Of a DNA stretch of 64,000 nt, positions 53,531-62,297 are shown in pieces (position 1 is the stretch's first letter; each line of letters opens with the position of its first letter). Both the position numbers and the translations under genes were made by a program. The stretch covers positions 157,944 to 221,943 of the forward strand of contig CAIXUG010000086.1 of assembly GCA_903922605.1 (NCBI GenBank). The letters run 5' to 3'. Below the pieces are notes generated by a model. It did not search any database and was not told the origin of the DNA. It saw only the letters and a program-made list of their open reading frames with translations. Source of the DNA: an uncultured Verrucomicrobiota bacterium. Lineage in GTDB: Bacteria > Verrucomicrobiota > Verrucomicrobiia > Limisphaerales > UBA9464.

Positions 53531-53711
53531 CGGAGCGCCGATCTCCGATCCGGCGCGGTCAACCCGACCTGGAATTTGCATCAAGTGTAGCATTCGTCCT
53601 CTCGCCTGCAATTGCGCTCGGCAATGGCACAACCCGGATCATTCCGATTTGCGCCTGAGGTTGCGTGCGCTGCCAGCAATACTCGACGCCGGGTCGGAGA
53701 CCGGCGCTCCG
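53531..53711. repeat. 181-bp element with 24-bp terminal inverted repeats between bioA and larC
   Basis: Arms 53531-53554 and 53688-53711 are inverted copies with 22 of 24 matching (CGGAGCGCCG...CCGGC). They enclose 133 bases without an evident gene. The element starts four bases after the bioA stop and fills most of the 240-base gap before larC. Confidence 0.78.
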
Positions 53712-53767
53712 CTTCGCCGCTGAAATTTCTCCTCCCCACTTGGCATCCGCAGGTCTTTGCTTCCGCC

Positions 53768-55039
53768 ATGCAGACGCTCTATCTCGACATCTTCAGTGGC
53801 ATCAGCGGTGACATGTTCATCGCCGCGCTGCTGGATCTCGGCATGGAGACCAAGGCGCTGGAACGCGAGCTCAAGCGGCTCAAGCTCGACGGCTATCATC
53901 TCCATGTTTCGCGGAAGCAGAAGTCCGGCATCGAAGGCGTGAAGTTCGATGTACACCTCGAGGCGGAGTGCGACGGAGATCATGAGCATGAGCACGAGCA
54001 TGAACACCCCCATGCTCAGGGTGATCATGGCCATGGCCACACGCATCCCCATGCTGAGCACCGCAACTTCACGCAGATCCAGGAGCTTATCGCGGCGAGC
54101 ACGCTTTCCGAATGGGTGAAGGAGAAGTCGGTCGCCGTGTTCCAGCGCGTCGCGATCGCCGAAGGCAAAATTCACGGGCTGCCGCCGGAGAAGGTCCATT
54201 TCCACGAGGTCGGCGCAGTGGATTCCATCGTGGATATCGTCGGCACGTGCATTGGACTGGAACTGCTCGGCAAGCCACGGGTACTCGCCGGGCCGGTGGT
54301 CGAAGGCACAGGCTTTGTGCGTTGCGCCCACGGCCGGATGCCGCTGCCCGCACCCGCGACGCTTGAAATCTTTTCCGCACGCGGCATCACGGTGGCTCAG
54401 TGCGAGGAGCCGCACGAACTGGTCACCCCGACAGGTGCGGCCTTGCTGGCGGAGTTTGCCGAGTCCTTCGCGCCCATGCGTGACCTGATCGCCCGCAAGG
54501 TTGGCTATGGTCTCGGCACCCGTGACAACAAGACCAGGCCGAACGTCGTTCGCGCCGTGCTGGCCGACGCCGCCGGAGAGGCCACCGGGGAACACGACTG
54601 GGAGACCGACACCATCGCCGTGTTGGAAACCAACCTCGACGATGTGAGCGGCGAAGTGCTCGGGTATTTCGTCGAGACCACCCTGGCCGCTGGCGCGCTC
54701 GATGTTTTCCACACGCCCATCCAGATGAAGAAGAACCGTCCGGGCGTCCTGCTCACCGTGCTGTGCCGGGCGGAAGACGCGGACAAATTCACCGTGCGGC
54801 TGCTGCGGCACACCAGCGCGTTCGGAGTACGCCGCTCCTTCACCGAACGCCGCAAGCTCCGGCGCGAGTTTGTGAACGTGAAGACGGAGTTCGGCGAGAT
54901 TCCCGTGAAGCTGGGCAACCTCGACGGCGAAACGGTGCAGGCCGCTCCAGAGTTTGAAGTGTGTCGCGCAAAGGCAGTGCAGGCGGGCGTCCCGTTGCGG
55001 GAAGTTTACGAGGCGGCCCTGCGTGGATTGCCGCGCTAA
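53768..55039 (+). CDS. larC: Nickel-pincer cofactor biosynthesis protein LarC
   Basis: LarC inserts nickel into the pincer nucleotide (CTP-dependent cyclometallase). The 423-residue protein from ATG 53768 (MQTLYLDIFSGISGDMFIAALLDLG) has the family N-terminus. Residues 71-98 form a His-rich loop (HEHEHEHEHPH, then HGHGHTHPHAEH), likely a nickel store. AVDSIVDIVGTCIGLELLG, VTPTGAALLAEFA, RKVGYGLGTRDNKTRPNV and ETNLDDVSGEVLGYF follow. The open frame upstream lies in the palindromic element and is not coding. larB is at 5496. Confidence 0.94.
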   Translation: MQTLYLDIFSGISGDMFIAALLDLGMETKALERELKRLKLDGYHLHVSRKQKSGIEGVKFDVHLEAECDGDHEHEHEHEHPHAQGDHGHGHTHPHAEHRNFTQIQELIAASTLSEWVKEKSVAVFQRVAIAEGKIHGLPPEKVHFHEVGAVDSIVDIVGTCIGLELLGKPRVLAGPVVEGTGFVRCAHGRMPLPAPATLEIFSARGITVAQCEEPHELVTPTGAALLAEFAESFAPMRDLIARKVGYGLGTRDNKTRPNVVRAVLADAAGEATGEHDWETDTIAVLETNLDDVSGEVLGYFVETTLAAGALDVFHTPIQMKKNRPGVLLTVLCRAEDADKFTVRLLRHTSAFGVRRSFTERRKLRREFVNVKTEFGEIPVKLGNLDGETVQAAPEFEVCRAKAVQAGVPLREVYEAALRGLPR

Positions 55040-55041
55040 AG

Positions 55042-55068
55042 AAAAAAGCCGGCCCTTGTGGGCCGGCT
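55042..55068 (-). terminator. Terminator of the hpnH-hpnJ transcript
   Basis: A 9-bp perfect stem (55047-55055 with 55060-55068) with a 4-base loop; on the minus strand it is followed by a T-run (the A6 at 55042-55047). It lies 22 bases past the hpnJ stop and just after the larC stop, so it ends the minus-strand transcript. Confidence 0.87.
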
Positions 55069-55089
55069 GAAATTTCAATCACCCGCGAC

Positions 55090-56541
55090 TCAGGCGGCGG
55101 CCAAAGCCTTCGAGGCCGCCAAGTCGTCCTTGCGCTGGCTGAGGCTGCGGAAAAACTCATAGCCCTCGCGCACGCGGCGGACCATCACGCTCTTGTCCTC
55201 AAGCATCGTCTTGATGATGCGCAGGATCGGGCCGGGGCGCAGGTAATAGGTGCGATAGAAGCGGTCGACGGCCTCGAAGATCTCGTCCTTGTTTAGGCCG
55301 GGATACTCGAGCGTGGACTGCTGCAGGCCGTCGCCGTGGAGGATGTCGGTCTTGTCCTTCTTCACGAACCAGCCGTTCTGGCGGGCCATCTCGTACAGCT
55401 CGGTGCCGGGATACGGCGCGGCGAGCGAGACCTGGAGCGAGAAAACGTCCAGCTCCTTCGCGAAGTTGATCGTCTGCTCGATGCTCTCCTTGGTCTCGAC
55501 CGGCAGGCCGAGGATGAAGGTGCCGTGGATCACCACGCCGGCCTTGTGGCAGGACTTGGTGAACTTGCGCATCTCGTCCGTGGTGACGCCCTTCTTGATG
55601 CGCTTGAGGGTGTCATCGTTGCCGGATTCATAGCCCACCAGGAACAGGCGGAGGCCCGAATCCTTCATGTATTTGATGGTGTCGTATTCGAGATTTGCGC
55701 GGCTGTTGCACGACCAGGTCAGACCCATCGGGGCGAGCTTCTTGGCGATCTCACGGGCACGCGGGAGATTGGCCGTGAAGGTGTCGTCATCGAAGAAGAA
55801 CTCCTTCACTTGCGGGAAGATCTGCTTCATGTGCGCCATCTCGGCGGCGACGTTGTCAGCCGAGCGGACGCGGTACTTGTGACCGCCGATCGTCTGCGGC
55901 CAGAGGCAGAAGGTGCATTGTGCCGGGCAGCCGCGACCCGTGTACATCGAGACGTACGGATGCATCAGGTAGCCGATGAAATACTTCTCGATTTCGAGGT
56001 CGCGCTTGTAGACGTCCGCCACCCAGGGCAGCTCGTCCATGTTGTGGATCAGCTCGCGCTCGGGATTGTGGATGATCTTGCCGTCCTTCTTGAAGCTGAG
56101 GCCGGCGATGGTCTCCATCGGGCGGCCTTCGGCGACTTCCTTGCAGGTGAAGTCGAACTCCTTGCGGCCGACCCAGTCGATGGCCGTCGAGGCCTTCAGC
56201 GTCTCGGTTGGCAGCACGGCGGCGTGCGCGCCCACGAAACCGATCTTCGTGTTCGGGCGGCGGGCCTTGATGGCCTCGGCGACCTTGCTGTCGTTCTTCA
56301 GCGACGGCGTGGAGGTGTTGATGATGACGTGGTCAAAGCCGTCCGCGATCTTGAGGCACTCATCGACACCAATGTTATGCGGTGCACAATCGAGCAGCTT
56401 GGAGCCGGGCACCAGGGCCGCAGGCTGGGCCAGCCAGGTGGGGTACCAGTAGCTGGTGACCTCACGCTTGGCCTGGTAGCGCGCGCCGGCGCCGCCGTCA
56501 AAGCCGTCAAAGGAAGGAGGAGATAGAAAAAGTGCGCTCAT
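55090..56541 (-). CDS. hpnJ: Hopanoid-associated radical SAM protein HpnJ
   Basis: The 483-residue B12-binding-type radical SAM protein has LFLSPPSFDGFDGGAGARYQAKREV at the start and the cluster cysteines Cys205, Cys209 and Cys212 (GRGCPAQCTFC). FFFDDDTFTANLPRAREI, LFLVGYESGNDDTLKRIKKG and HGTFILGLPVETKESIEQT follow. HpnJ is tied to the cyclitol head-group stage of bacteriohopanepolyol synthesis. It follows hpnH by 46 bases in one operon. No squalene-hopene cyclase is in the window. Confidence 0.9.
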   Translation of the reverse strand: MSALFLSPPSFDGFDGGAGARYQAKREVTSYWYPTWLAQPAALVPGSKLLDCAPHNIGVDECLKIADGFDHVIINTSTPSLKNDSKVAEAIKARRPNTKIGFVGAHAAVLPTETLKASTAIDWVGRKEFDFTCKEVAEGRPMETIAGLSFKKDGKIIHNPERELIHNMDELPWVADVYKRDLEIEKYFIGYLMHPYVSMYTGRGCPAQCTFCLWPQTIGGHKYRVRSADNVAAEMAHMKQIFPQVKEFFFDDDTFTANLPRAREIAKKLAPMGLTWSCNSRANLEYDTIKYMKDSGLRLFLVGYESGNDDTLKRIKKGVTTDEMRKFTKSCHKAGVVIHGTFILGLPVETKESIEQTINFAKELDVFSLQVSLAAPYPGTELYEMARQNGWFVKKDKTDILHGDGLQQSTLEYPGLNKDEIFEAVDRFYRTYYLRPGPILRIIKTMLEDKSVMVRRVREGYEFFRSLSQRKDDLAASKALAAA

Positions 56542-56587
56542 TAATGGGTGACTGTCAGAATAAAATACGAACGGTTGGTAAAGCGGA

Positions 56588-58027
56588 TCATTCCGACTTC
56601 ACTTCGGTTTTCTTGGCCGCATCCATCTTGGCCGCATCCAGCTTGGCCAGCACTTCGTCGCGCTGCGTGGTGTCCAGGCCGGCCTCATCGTGGTCATGGT
56701 GACCTTTGCGCTGGAAGACGGACTGAGCCCCGTTCATGGCGGCGCGCGGCGAATTGATTGCGGCCTTGGCCTCCGCGAGGTGGCCCTTGCCGATGGTCGT
56801 GCCGTTGTAGGCGCGCTTCTCCAGCTCAACGCTGGCGGCAACCGGCCTGGGCATCGAGCCGAAGTTGTAGGCGAAGTTTTTCCAGTTGTCGCCGGCCTGA
56901 TAGTTGGTGCCCAGCGCACCGCTGGGATCGTACCCGCAGTGCACCATGCAGTTTTCGCAGCGCGGATCACGGGCCTTGCCGTCCACGACGCCGTAGTTCT
57001 CCCACTTCACGTTCCCCAGCATCTCCTGATAGCCAGGGTAGTGACCGTCCGTCATCAGGTAGCAGGGGGCCTTCCAGCCCCGGACGTTGTAAGTGGGAAT
57101 GGCCCAGGCGGTGCAGGTCAGCTCGCGTTTGCCCGCGAGGAATTCCTGATAAACCGGGGTGCCGAAGATGGTGAACATCTTCCCCCACTCCTGGATCTTC
57201 GCGAACTTTTGGCGCGTCATCTCGCGGGTGAGGAAGAATTCCTTGGGATCGCGACCGAGACGCTTCGCCATGTCCTTCTTGGCGGCGTCGTAGTCGTAAC
57301 CGGGAGAAATCGTGTGGCCATCGACCTCGAGCGAGCTGAGGTACTTGAACATGTCCTCCAGCTCCTGCACGTCGGTTTCTTTGTAAACGGTCGTGTTGGT
57401 CGCGGTCTGGTAGCCGAGGATCTTCGCCATCTTGATGGCGGCGATGCACTCCTTGAACACACCTTCGCGCTCCACGATAAGGTCGTGGGTGAATTCAAGA
57501 CCGTCCACGTGGACGTTCCAGTACATCCACTTGCTCGGGCGGATGACCACCTTGGTCTTGGCCGCGCCTTCGGCCTTGCGGATGGCCTCGGCTTCCTTCT
57601 CGGTGATGAGCTGTTCCTTCAGCAGGCGCTGGAGCTTCGGCTCCATCGCGGGGGTGTACACCGCCGCAAGATAGTCGCGCATCTTCTTCCGCATGAACAC
57701 GCCGTTGGTGCAGACGTAGATGACCCGCCCCTGCTCGTGCAGGCCGGCGATCAGCTCCTCGATCTTCGGATAGATGAGCGGTTCGCCGCCGCAGATCGAG
57801 ACCATCGGGGCGTCGCACTCAACCGCGGCACCGAGGCACTGCTCCAAGGGCACCATGTCCTTGAGGTTCGTGGAGTACTCGCGGATGCGGCCGCAGCCGG
57901 TGCAGGTGAGGTTGCAGGTGTGCAGTGGTTCGAGCTGCAACACCATGGCGAACTTGGGTGTCCGCGCGATTTTGTGCCTCACGATGTGTGAGGCGATCTT
58001 AACCGTCAGGGCCAGGGGAAAACGCAT
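56588..58027 (-). CDS. hpnH: Adenosyl-hopane synthase radical SAM protein HpnH, extended
   Basis: HpnH couples adenosine to the hopene skeleton. The radical-SAM cysteines are Cys38, Cys42 and Cys45 (CNLTCTGC); SICGGEPLIYPKIEELI, YVCTNGVFM and the C-terminal CENCMVHCGYDPSG match the family. At 479 residues it is about 100 longer than usual: an extra helical segment at about 121-164 (PKLQRLLKEQLITEKEAEAI) precedes IRPSKWMYWNVHVDG, and a tail after about 440 has a His/Asp patch and a LDAAK/MDAAK duplication (15-base tandem repeat at 56612-56641). A small lipoprotein gene precedes it. Confidence 0.9.
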   Translation of the reverse strand: MRFPLALTVKIASHIVRHKIARTPKFAMVLQLEPLHTCNLTCTGCGRIREYSTNLKDMVPLEQCLGAAVECDAPMVSICGGEPLIYPKIEELIAGLHEQGRVIYVCTNGVFMRKKMRDYLAAVYTPAMEPKLQRLLKEQLITEKEAEAIRKAEGAAKTKVVIRPSKWMYWNVHVDGLEFTHDLIVEREGVFKECIAAIKMAKILGYQTATNTTVYKETDVQELEDMFKYLSSLEVDGHTISPGYDYDAAKKDMAKRLGRDPKEFFLTREMTRQKFAKIQEWGKMFTIFGTPVYQEFLAGKRELTCTAWAIPTYNVRGWKAPCYLMTDGHYPGYQEMLGNVKWENYGVVDGKARDPRCENCMVHCGYDPSGALGTNYQAGDNWKNFAYNFGSMPRPVAASVELEKRAYNGTTIGKGHLAEAKAAINSPRAAMNGAQSVFQRKGHHDHDEAGLDTTQRDEVLAKLDAAKMDAAKKTEVKSE

Positions 58028-58042
58028 ACAGATGGATCGGGA

Positions 58043-58249
58043 TCAGTCAACCGTCAGCATAGAGGCCGGTCGGGAAGTGGCAGAAGTGGCTTCGGCGCCC
58101 GGCAGGCTGGCCGGCTTGGCGTCATTCTTGAGGAGCAGAAGCGAGGCGGGCGAGGCCGAATAGCTGCCACCAAAGCTGCCGCAGCCGCCCGAGAGCAAGG
58201 CCACCGCCGCCAGCAGCGGCCAGACCAGTCTTCCTGACTTGTTCTTCAT
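58043..58249 (-). CDS. Small lipoprotein, first gene of the hpn operon
   Basis: This 68-residue protein with ATG 58249 (MKNKSGRLVWPLLAAVALL) has a lipobox SGGC and then GSFGGSYSASPAS and a short Ala/Ser-rich tail. It ends 15 bases before hpnH, so the three genes probably form one unit that may act at the membrane. No homologue is recognised; the call rests on the signal, spacing and strand. Confidence 0.6.
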   Translation of the reverse strand: MKNKSGRLVWPLLAAVALLSGGCGSFGGSYSASPASLLLLKNDAKPASLPGAEATSATSRPASMLTVD

Positions 58250-58400
58250 CGCGGGGAGGATACGGGCGCAACCCGTTACAGCAACAGCATATTTCCAAGG
58301 GTTGGCAGCCCCTTGCCCGGCCGGTTTTAGGTCCAAATAAAGACCTTCCGGATACTCGTCATTCGACAACCCTCTCCGTCTCCCGGTAGTCTGGCCTGCC

Positions 58401-59648
58401 GTGACACTCAAACTCACCAGTGCGCTCGGGATTTTCCTGCTCATCGCCTTCGCCTGGCTCTTCTCGGAACATCGCAGCCGGTTTCCCTGGCGCGCGGTGA
58501 TCTGGGGGGTGGTGCTCCAGTTCGCCTTTGGCCTGTTCATCCTGCACACGGAGGCAGGGGCAAAACTGTTTGGCGGCTGCCAGGCGGCGGTCAACAAATT
58601 CATCGGCTTCGCCAACGAGGGTAACCGGCTGGTTTTCGGCCCGCTCGCCAATGCCGATCTGATGGGCAAGGCCTTTGGCCCTGGCGACGCGTTTCTCTTT
58701 GTGATCGTGGTCACCGGCACGGTCATCCTCATCAGTGCGGTATCCTCGCTGCTCTACCACTACAACATCCTGCAGGCCATCGTACGCGCCATGGCCTGGG
58801 TCATGCGCCGGCTCATGGGCACCAGCGGCAGTGAGACCCTGAGCGCCGCCGCCAACATTTTCATGGGCCAGACCGAGGCCCCCCTGGTCATCAAGCCTTA
58901 CCTGGCCCGCATGACCCGCAGTGAGCTGAACTGCATGATGGTCGGCGGTTTTGCCACCATCGCCGGCGGCGTGATGGCGGTCTATTCCGGCGTTCTGCAC
59001 ATCCCGGCCGGCCACCTGCTGACCGCCAGCGTCATGAGCGCACCGGCCGCACTCCTCATGGCCAAGCTGCTCGTGCCCGAAACGGAAGTCAGCGAGACCG
59101 CCGCCGGGGCAAACGCCAAAATTGAGCGGGAAACCATCAATGGCATTGATGCCATCTGCACGGGAGCGGGCGATGGCATGAAGCTTGCCATCAACGTCAC
59201 GGCGATGCTGATCGGATTCACCTCCATCGTTGCCGTAGCCAACTGGCTGCTGGGCTGGTTGCTGGGCCACGTTGGCTGGCACAATGACCAACCACTCCAG
59301 ACCATTCTGGGCTATCTCAATGCCCCCTTCGCCTGGGCGATGGGCGTCCCGACGAAGGACTGCCTCGCCGTCGGGCAGATCCTTGGCGAACGCATTGTGC
59401 TCAACGAGTTCATCGGGTATCTCAGCCTCGCCAAACAGCAGCCCACGCTGGATCCGCGCAGTTATACCCTGGCCACCTACGCGCTCTGCGGTTTCGCCAA
59501 CCTCGCCAGCGTCGCCATCCAGATCGGCGGCATCGGGGCCCTGGTGCCCAGCCGGCGCAGCGACCTGGTCACCCTCGGCATGAAGGCGATGGTGGGTGGT
59601 TTGCTGGCCAGCTACATGACCGCCTGCGTCTGTGGCGTTCTCACTTAA
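58401..59648 (+). CDS. Concentrative nucleoside transporter (NupC/CNT family)
   Basis: The 415-residue transporter (GTG start) has about ten membrane segments and the CNT blocks VVTGTVILISAVSSLLYHY, SETLSAAANIFMGQTEAPLVIKPYL, FATIAGGVMAVYSGV, NEFIGYLSL and a C-terminal YALCGFANLASVAIQIGGIG. It imports nucleosides with sodium or protons. It is divergent from the hpn operon (151-base gap) and its end overlaps the open frame of the sensor kinase that follows. Confidence 0.92.
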   Translation: MTLKLTSALGIFLLIAFAWLFSEHRSRFPWRAVIWGVVLQFAFGLFILHTEAGAKLFGGCQAAVNKFIGFANEGNRLVFGPLANADLMGKAFGPGDAFLFVIVVTGTVILISAVSSLLYHYNILQAIVRAMAWVMRRLMGTSGSETLSAAANIFMGQTEAPLVIKPYLARMTRSELNCMMVGGFATIAGGVMAVYSGVLHIPAGHLLTASVMSAPAALLMAKLLVPETEVSETAAGANAKIERETINGIDAICTGAGDGMKLAINVTAMLIGFTSIVAVANWLLGWLLGHVGWHNDQPLQTILGYLNAPFAWAMGVPTKDCLAVGQILGERIVLNEFIGYLSLAKQQPTLDPRSYTLATYALCGFANLASVAIQIGGIGALVPSRRSDLVTLGMKAMVGGLLASYMTACVCGVLT

Positions 59649-59715
59649 CCCTTCAAATCATCCTCGCATCTGGCAGAGTGCCGTCCGTCCGACCGCCCAT
59701 GCCGATTTAGTACGG

Positions 59716-61923
59716 ATGCCGATGCCAAAACTGCAACCCCATCCCTTCAAGCACCCGTTCCTTTACCTTTGGCTGGCAGGGATCCTCTTGGTGGCGCTGG
59801 CCGCCCCGGGCTTTGCCGCCGAACTCGGTCCCCGAACCGATCTGGAGAGGGTCACACTCCAGCTGAAGTGGAAGCACCAGTTTCAGTTCGCCGGCTACTA
59901 CGCGGCGGTGGCCCAGGGGTATTATCGGGAAGCGGGTCTCGAAGTTGTCCTGCGGGAGGCGGAACCGACCCGCGATCCCGTGGAGGAGGTGCTGCAGGGG
60001 CGGGCTGAGTTCGGCGTGGGCACCTCGGAACTGATGCTGCTCCGGGCGAAGGGCAAACCGGTGGTGGTGCTGGCGGTCATTTACCAGCATTCCCCTCTCG
60101 TGCTGCTGGCGCGGCGGACCAACGGGGTGGAAGACCTGCAATCACTGGCCCATCGGCCCATGATGATCGAGCCGCAATCGGCCGAGCTGTTCGCCTATTT
60201 CAAAAACGAGGGGATCGATCCGGCCAAGCTCGACATTCAACGTCACAGCTTTGACGTGCAGGACCTGATCAAGGGGAACGTCGCCGCGATGTCGGCCTAC
60301 TCGACGGACGAACCGTTTCTCCTGCGGCAGGCCGGAATCGAGCTGCTCACCTTCACGCCCCGTGCCGGGGGCATTGATTTCTACGGCGACAACCTGTTCA
60401 CCACGGAGCAGCAGTTGCGCGAGCACCCGGAGCGGACACGCGCCTTCCGGCAGGCAAGCCTCCGGGGCTGGGAATACGCCCTGGCCCATCCGGCCGAGAT
60501 GGTGGACCTGATCCTGCGCGAACACGGCCAGCGGAAGAGCCGTGAGCACCTGCTTTTCGAAGCCAGCCAGACGATCCAGCTCGTGCATCCGGAGCTGATC
60601 GAGGTCGGCCACATGAACCACGGCCGCTGGCGGCATATCGCCGACACCTATGCGGAGTTCGGCATGGTGCCCGCCGGCTTCCCGCTCAGCAAATTTCTGT
60701 ACGACCCGAACCCGCAGCCAAACTACGCCTGGGTATACTGGACACTGGGCGGAATGGCGGCGGTGGCGTTGGCGGCGCTGGGTTGGGCACTGCCCTTATA
60801 CCGCCTCAACTGCCGGCTGAAGCAGAGTGAACGCCAGTACCGGGAACTGGCCGAAAACGCCCCCTTCCCCGTCGCCATCAACGAGCTCGACACCGGCCGG
60901 GTGCTCTTTGCCAACCGGCGGGCCGACGGACTGTTTGCCGCGCCGGCCGCCAGTCTGGTCGGACGACCGGTGGATGAGCTTTTCCACGATCCGGCGGATC
61001 GTGAACGGCTGCTGACAGAGCTTCGGGCCGGCCGTTCGGTGTCCGATCTGGAGGTCTGCCTGCGGGTCGGGGATCGCAAGTTCTGGACGCTGCTGTCGGC
61101 GGGTCCGGTCGAATTCGCCGGCCATCGGGGACTGTTTGTGGCCTTTCACGACATCACCGCCCGCCACGCCATCGAGGAGGAGTTGTGCCGGGCCAAGGAC
61201 GCCGCCGAGACCGCCAACATCTCCAAGAGCAACTACCTTGCAGTAATGACCCATGAGGTGCGGACGCCCCTCAGCGGCATCATCGGTCTGGCCAGCATCA
61301 TCCAGGAGCAACCACTGGAGTCCGAGGTGCGCGAGCAAGTGCGGCTGATCGAATCCACGGGCGAAACCCTGAACCAGCTCATCAGCAACATTCTCGACTA
61401 TTCCAAGCTCGAAGCCGGGCGGCTCGACGTCGAGCACATCCCGATGGAGGCGGCGCAGTTGTTGCACGATCTCTCCCGCCTTTTCTCCACCTCGGTCCAG
61501 ACGAAAAACCTCGGCCTGCAGGTGAAATTAGATCCCGGCGTTCCGTCGGTCGTCCTCACCGATCCGGCGCGGCTCCGGCAGATCCTGAGCAACCTGCTCT
61601 CCAACGCGATCAAGTTCACCGCGCGGGGCGGCGTGGAACTTCACGTCACCGCACCGCCCCAGACGGATGGCAGCATCCGACTGCGCTTTTCGGTGAAAGA
61701 CACTGGCGTCGGCATCGCGCCTGAGCGGATCGAGCTGCTCTTCCAACCGTATGCCCAGGCGGATAATTCCGTGGCCCGTCGCTATGGCGGCACGGGGCTT
61801 GGGCTCGTCATTTCGAGGGATTTGGCCCGCTTGCTGGGCGGTGACCTGACTTTGACGAGCGTCCCCGGGCAGGGTTCCACCTTCACCTTGGAGATTCGCG
61901 TCAAACTTCCGGAACCGGGCTGA
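59716..61923 (+). CDS. Sensor kinase with NMT1/THI5-type periplasmic binding domain, PAS and HisKA/HATPase
   Basis: The 735-residue protein starts at ATG 59716 (MPMPKLQPHPFKHP). A signal/anchor (WLAGILLVALAAPGFAA) leads into an NMT1/THI5-like binding domain at about 30-330 (VTLQLKWKHQFQFAGYYAAVAQGYYREAGLEV, GVGTSELMLLRAKGKPVV). A membrane helix near 345-365 and a PAS domain at about 385-490 follow, then HisKA with the His in AVMTHEVRTPLSG, and an ATPase domain with RYGGTGLGLVISRDLA. THI5-type domains bind pyrimidines such as HMP; the ligand here is not known. No receiver is attached or adjacent. Confidence 0.9.
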   Translation: MPMPKLQPHPFKHPFLYLWLAGILLVALAAPGFAAELGPRTDLERVTLQLKWKHQFQFAGYYAAVAQGYYREAGLEVVLREAEPTRDPVEEVLQGRAEFGVGTSELMLLRAKGKPVVVLAVIYQHSPLVLLARRTNGVEDLQSLAHRPMMIEPQSAELFAYFKNEGIDPAKLDIQRHSFDVQDLIKGNVAAMSAYSTDEPFLLRQAGIELLTFTPRAGGIDFYGDNLFTTEQQLREHPERTRAFRQASLRGWEYALAHPAEMVDLILREHGQRKSREHLLFEASQTIQLVHPELIEVGHMNHGRWRHIADTYAEFGMVPAGFPLSKFLYDPNPQPNYAWVYWTLGGMAAVALAALGWALPLYRLNCRLKQSERQYRELAENAPFPVAINELDTGRVLFANRRADGLFAAPAASLVGRPVDELFHDPADRERLLTELRAGRSVSDLEVCLRVGDRKFWTLLSAGPVEFAGHRGLFVAFHDITARHAIEEELCRAKDAAETANISKSNYLAVMTHEVRTPLSGIIGLASIIQEQPLESEVREQVRLIESTGETLNQLISNILDYSKLEAGRLDVEHIPMEAAQLLHDLSRLFSTSVQTKNLGLQVKLDPGVPSVVLTDPARLRQILSNLLSNAIKFTARGGVELHVTAPPQTDGSIRLRFSVKDTGVGIAPERIELLFQPYAQADNSVARRYGGTGLGLVISRDLARLLGGDLTLTSVPGQGSTFTLEIRVKLPEPG

Positions 61924-61947
61924 ACGGGTGCCAGCCGGGTGATGGGT

Positions 61948-62220
61948 GTATCTTTTCATCGTGGCTCGTGGTGGCTGAATCCAAGACGGCGGCGCGTCGT
62001 GGGGTGGCGCAGGTTTGCAACCTGCACCGGCTCAATGATTTCCAGTCCTGGTTCTAGAATTCCACCCGCTGCCGATTGGAAATCGGCGATACAGCAGAAT
62101 GCAATTCTGCGCTACCTTCAGAGGCCTTCAACGACAGGCTGCTTCCTGGCGACTCAACACCGGAGTTGAGTCGGGCCATTTAGGACACTTCATCCGATTA
62201 CAGCCACGATGAAAAGATGC
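61948..62220. repeat. 273-bp element with 19-bp terminal inverted repeats and four internal hairpins
   Basis: This is the only content of the 374-base gap between the sensor kinase and glycerate kinase. Ends 61948-61966 and 62202-62220 are inverted copies with 18 of 19 matching (CATCTTTTCATCGTGGCT). Inside are three perfect 7-bp stems with 3-base loops (62009-62025, 62071-62087, 62094-62110) and an 8-bp stem with a 6-base loop (62151-62172). It contains no coding frame that reads as a gene. A 15-base match to the terminus is at 19820. Confidence 0.82.
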
Positions 62221-62297
62221 GCTCCCGAGTGAGCGAGTGCCTTCGACATGCTTTGGTGCTTGGCGTTTGGCCGCAGGTTTCTTTCTCTGTAGGTCTC

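Noticed and set aside
53612..53767. Earlier start for larC
   Set aside because: The frame there is part of the inverted-repeat element; LarC homologues start at MQTLYLDIFSG.
53990..54064. CATGAGCATGAGCA run in larC as a repeat element or CRISPR-like array
   Set aside because: It encodes the His-rich nickel-binding loop usual in LarC; the units are codon repeats.
58250..59291. Long minus-strand frames under the nucleoside transporter
   Set aside because: Shadow frames opposite a clear CNT protein, with low-complexity His/Gly-rich translations.
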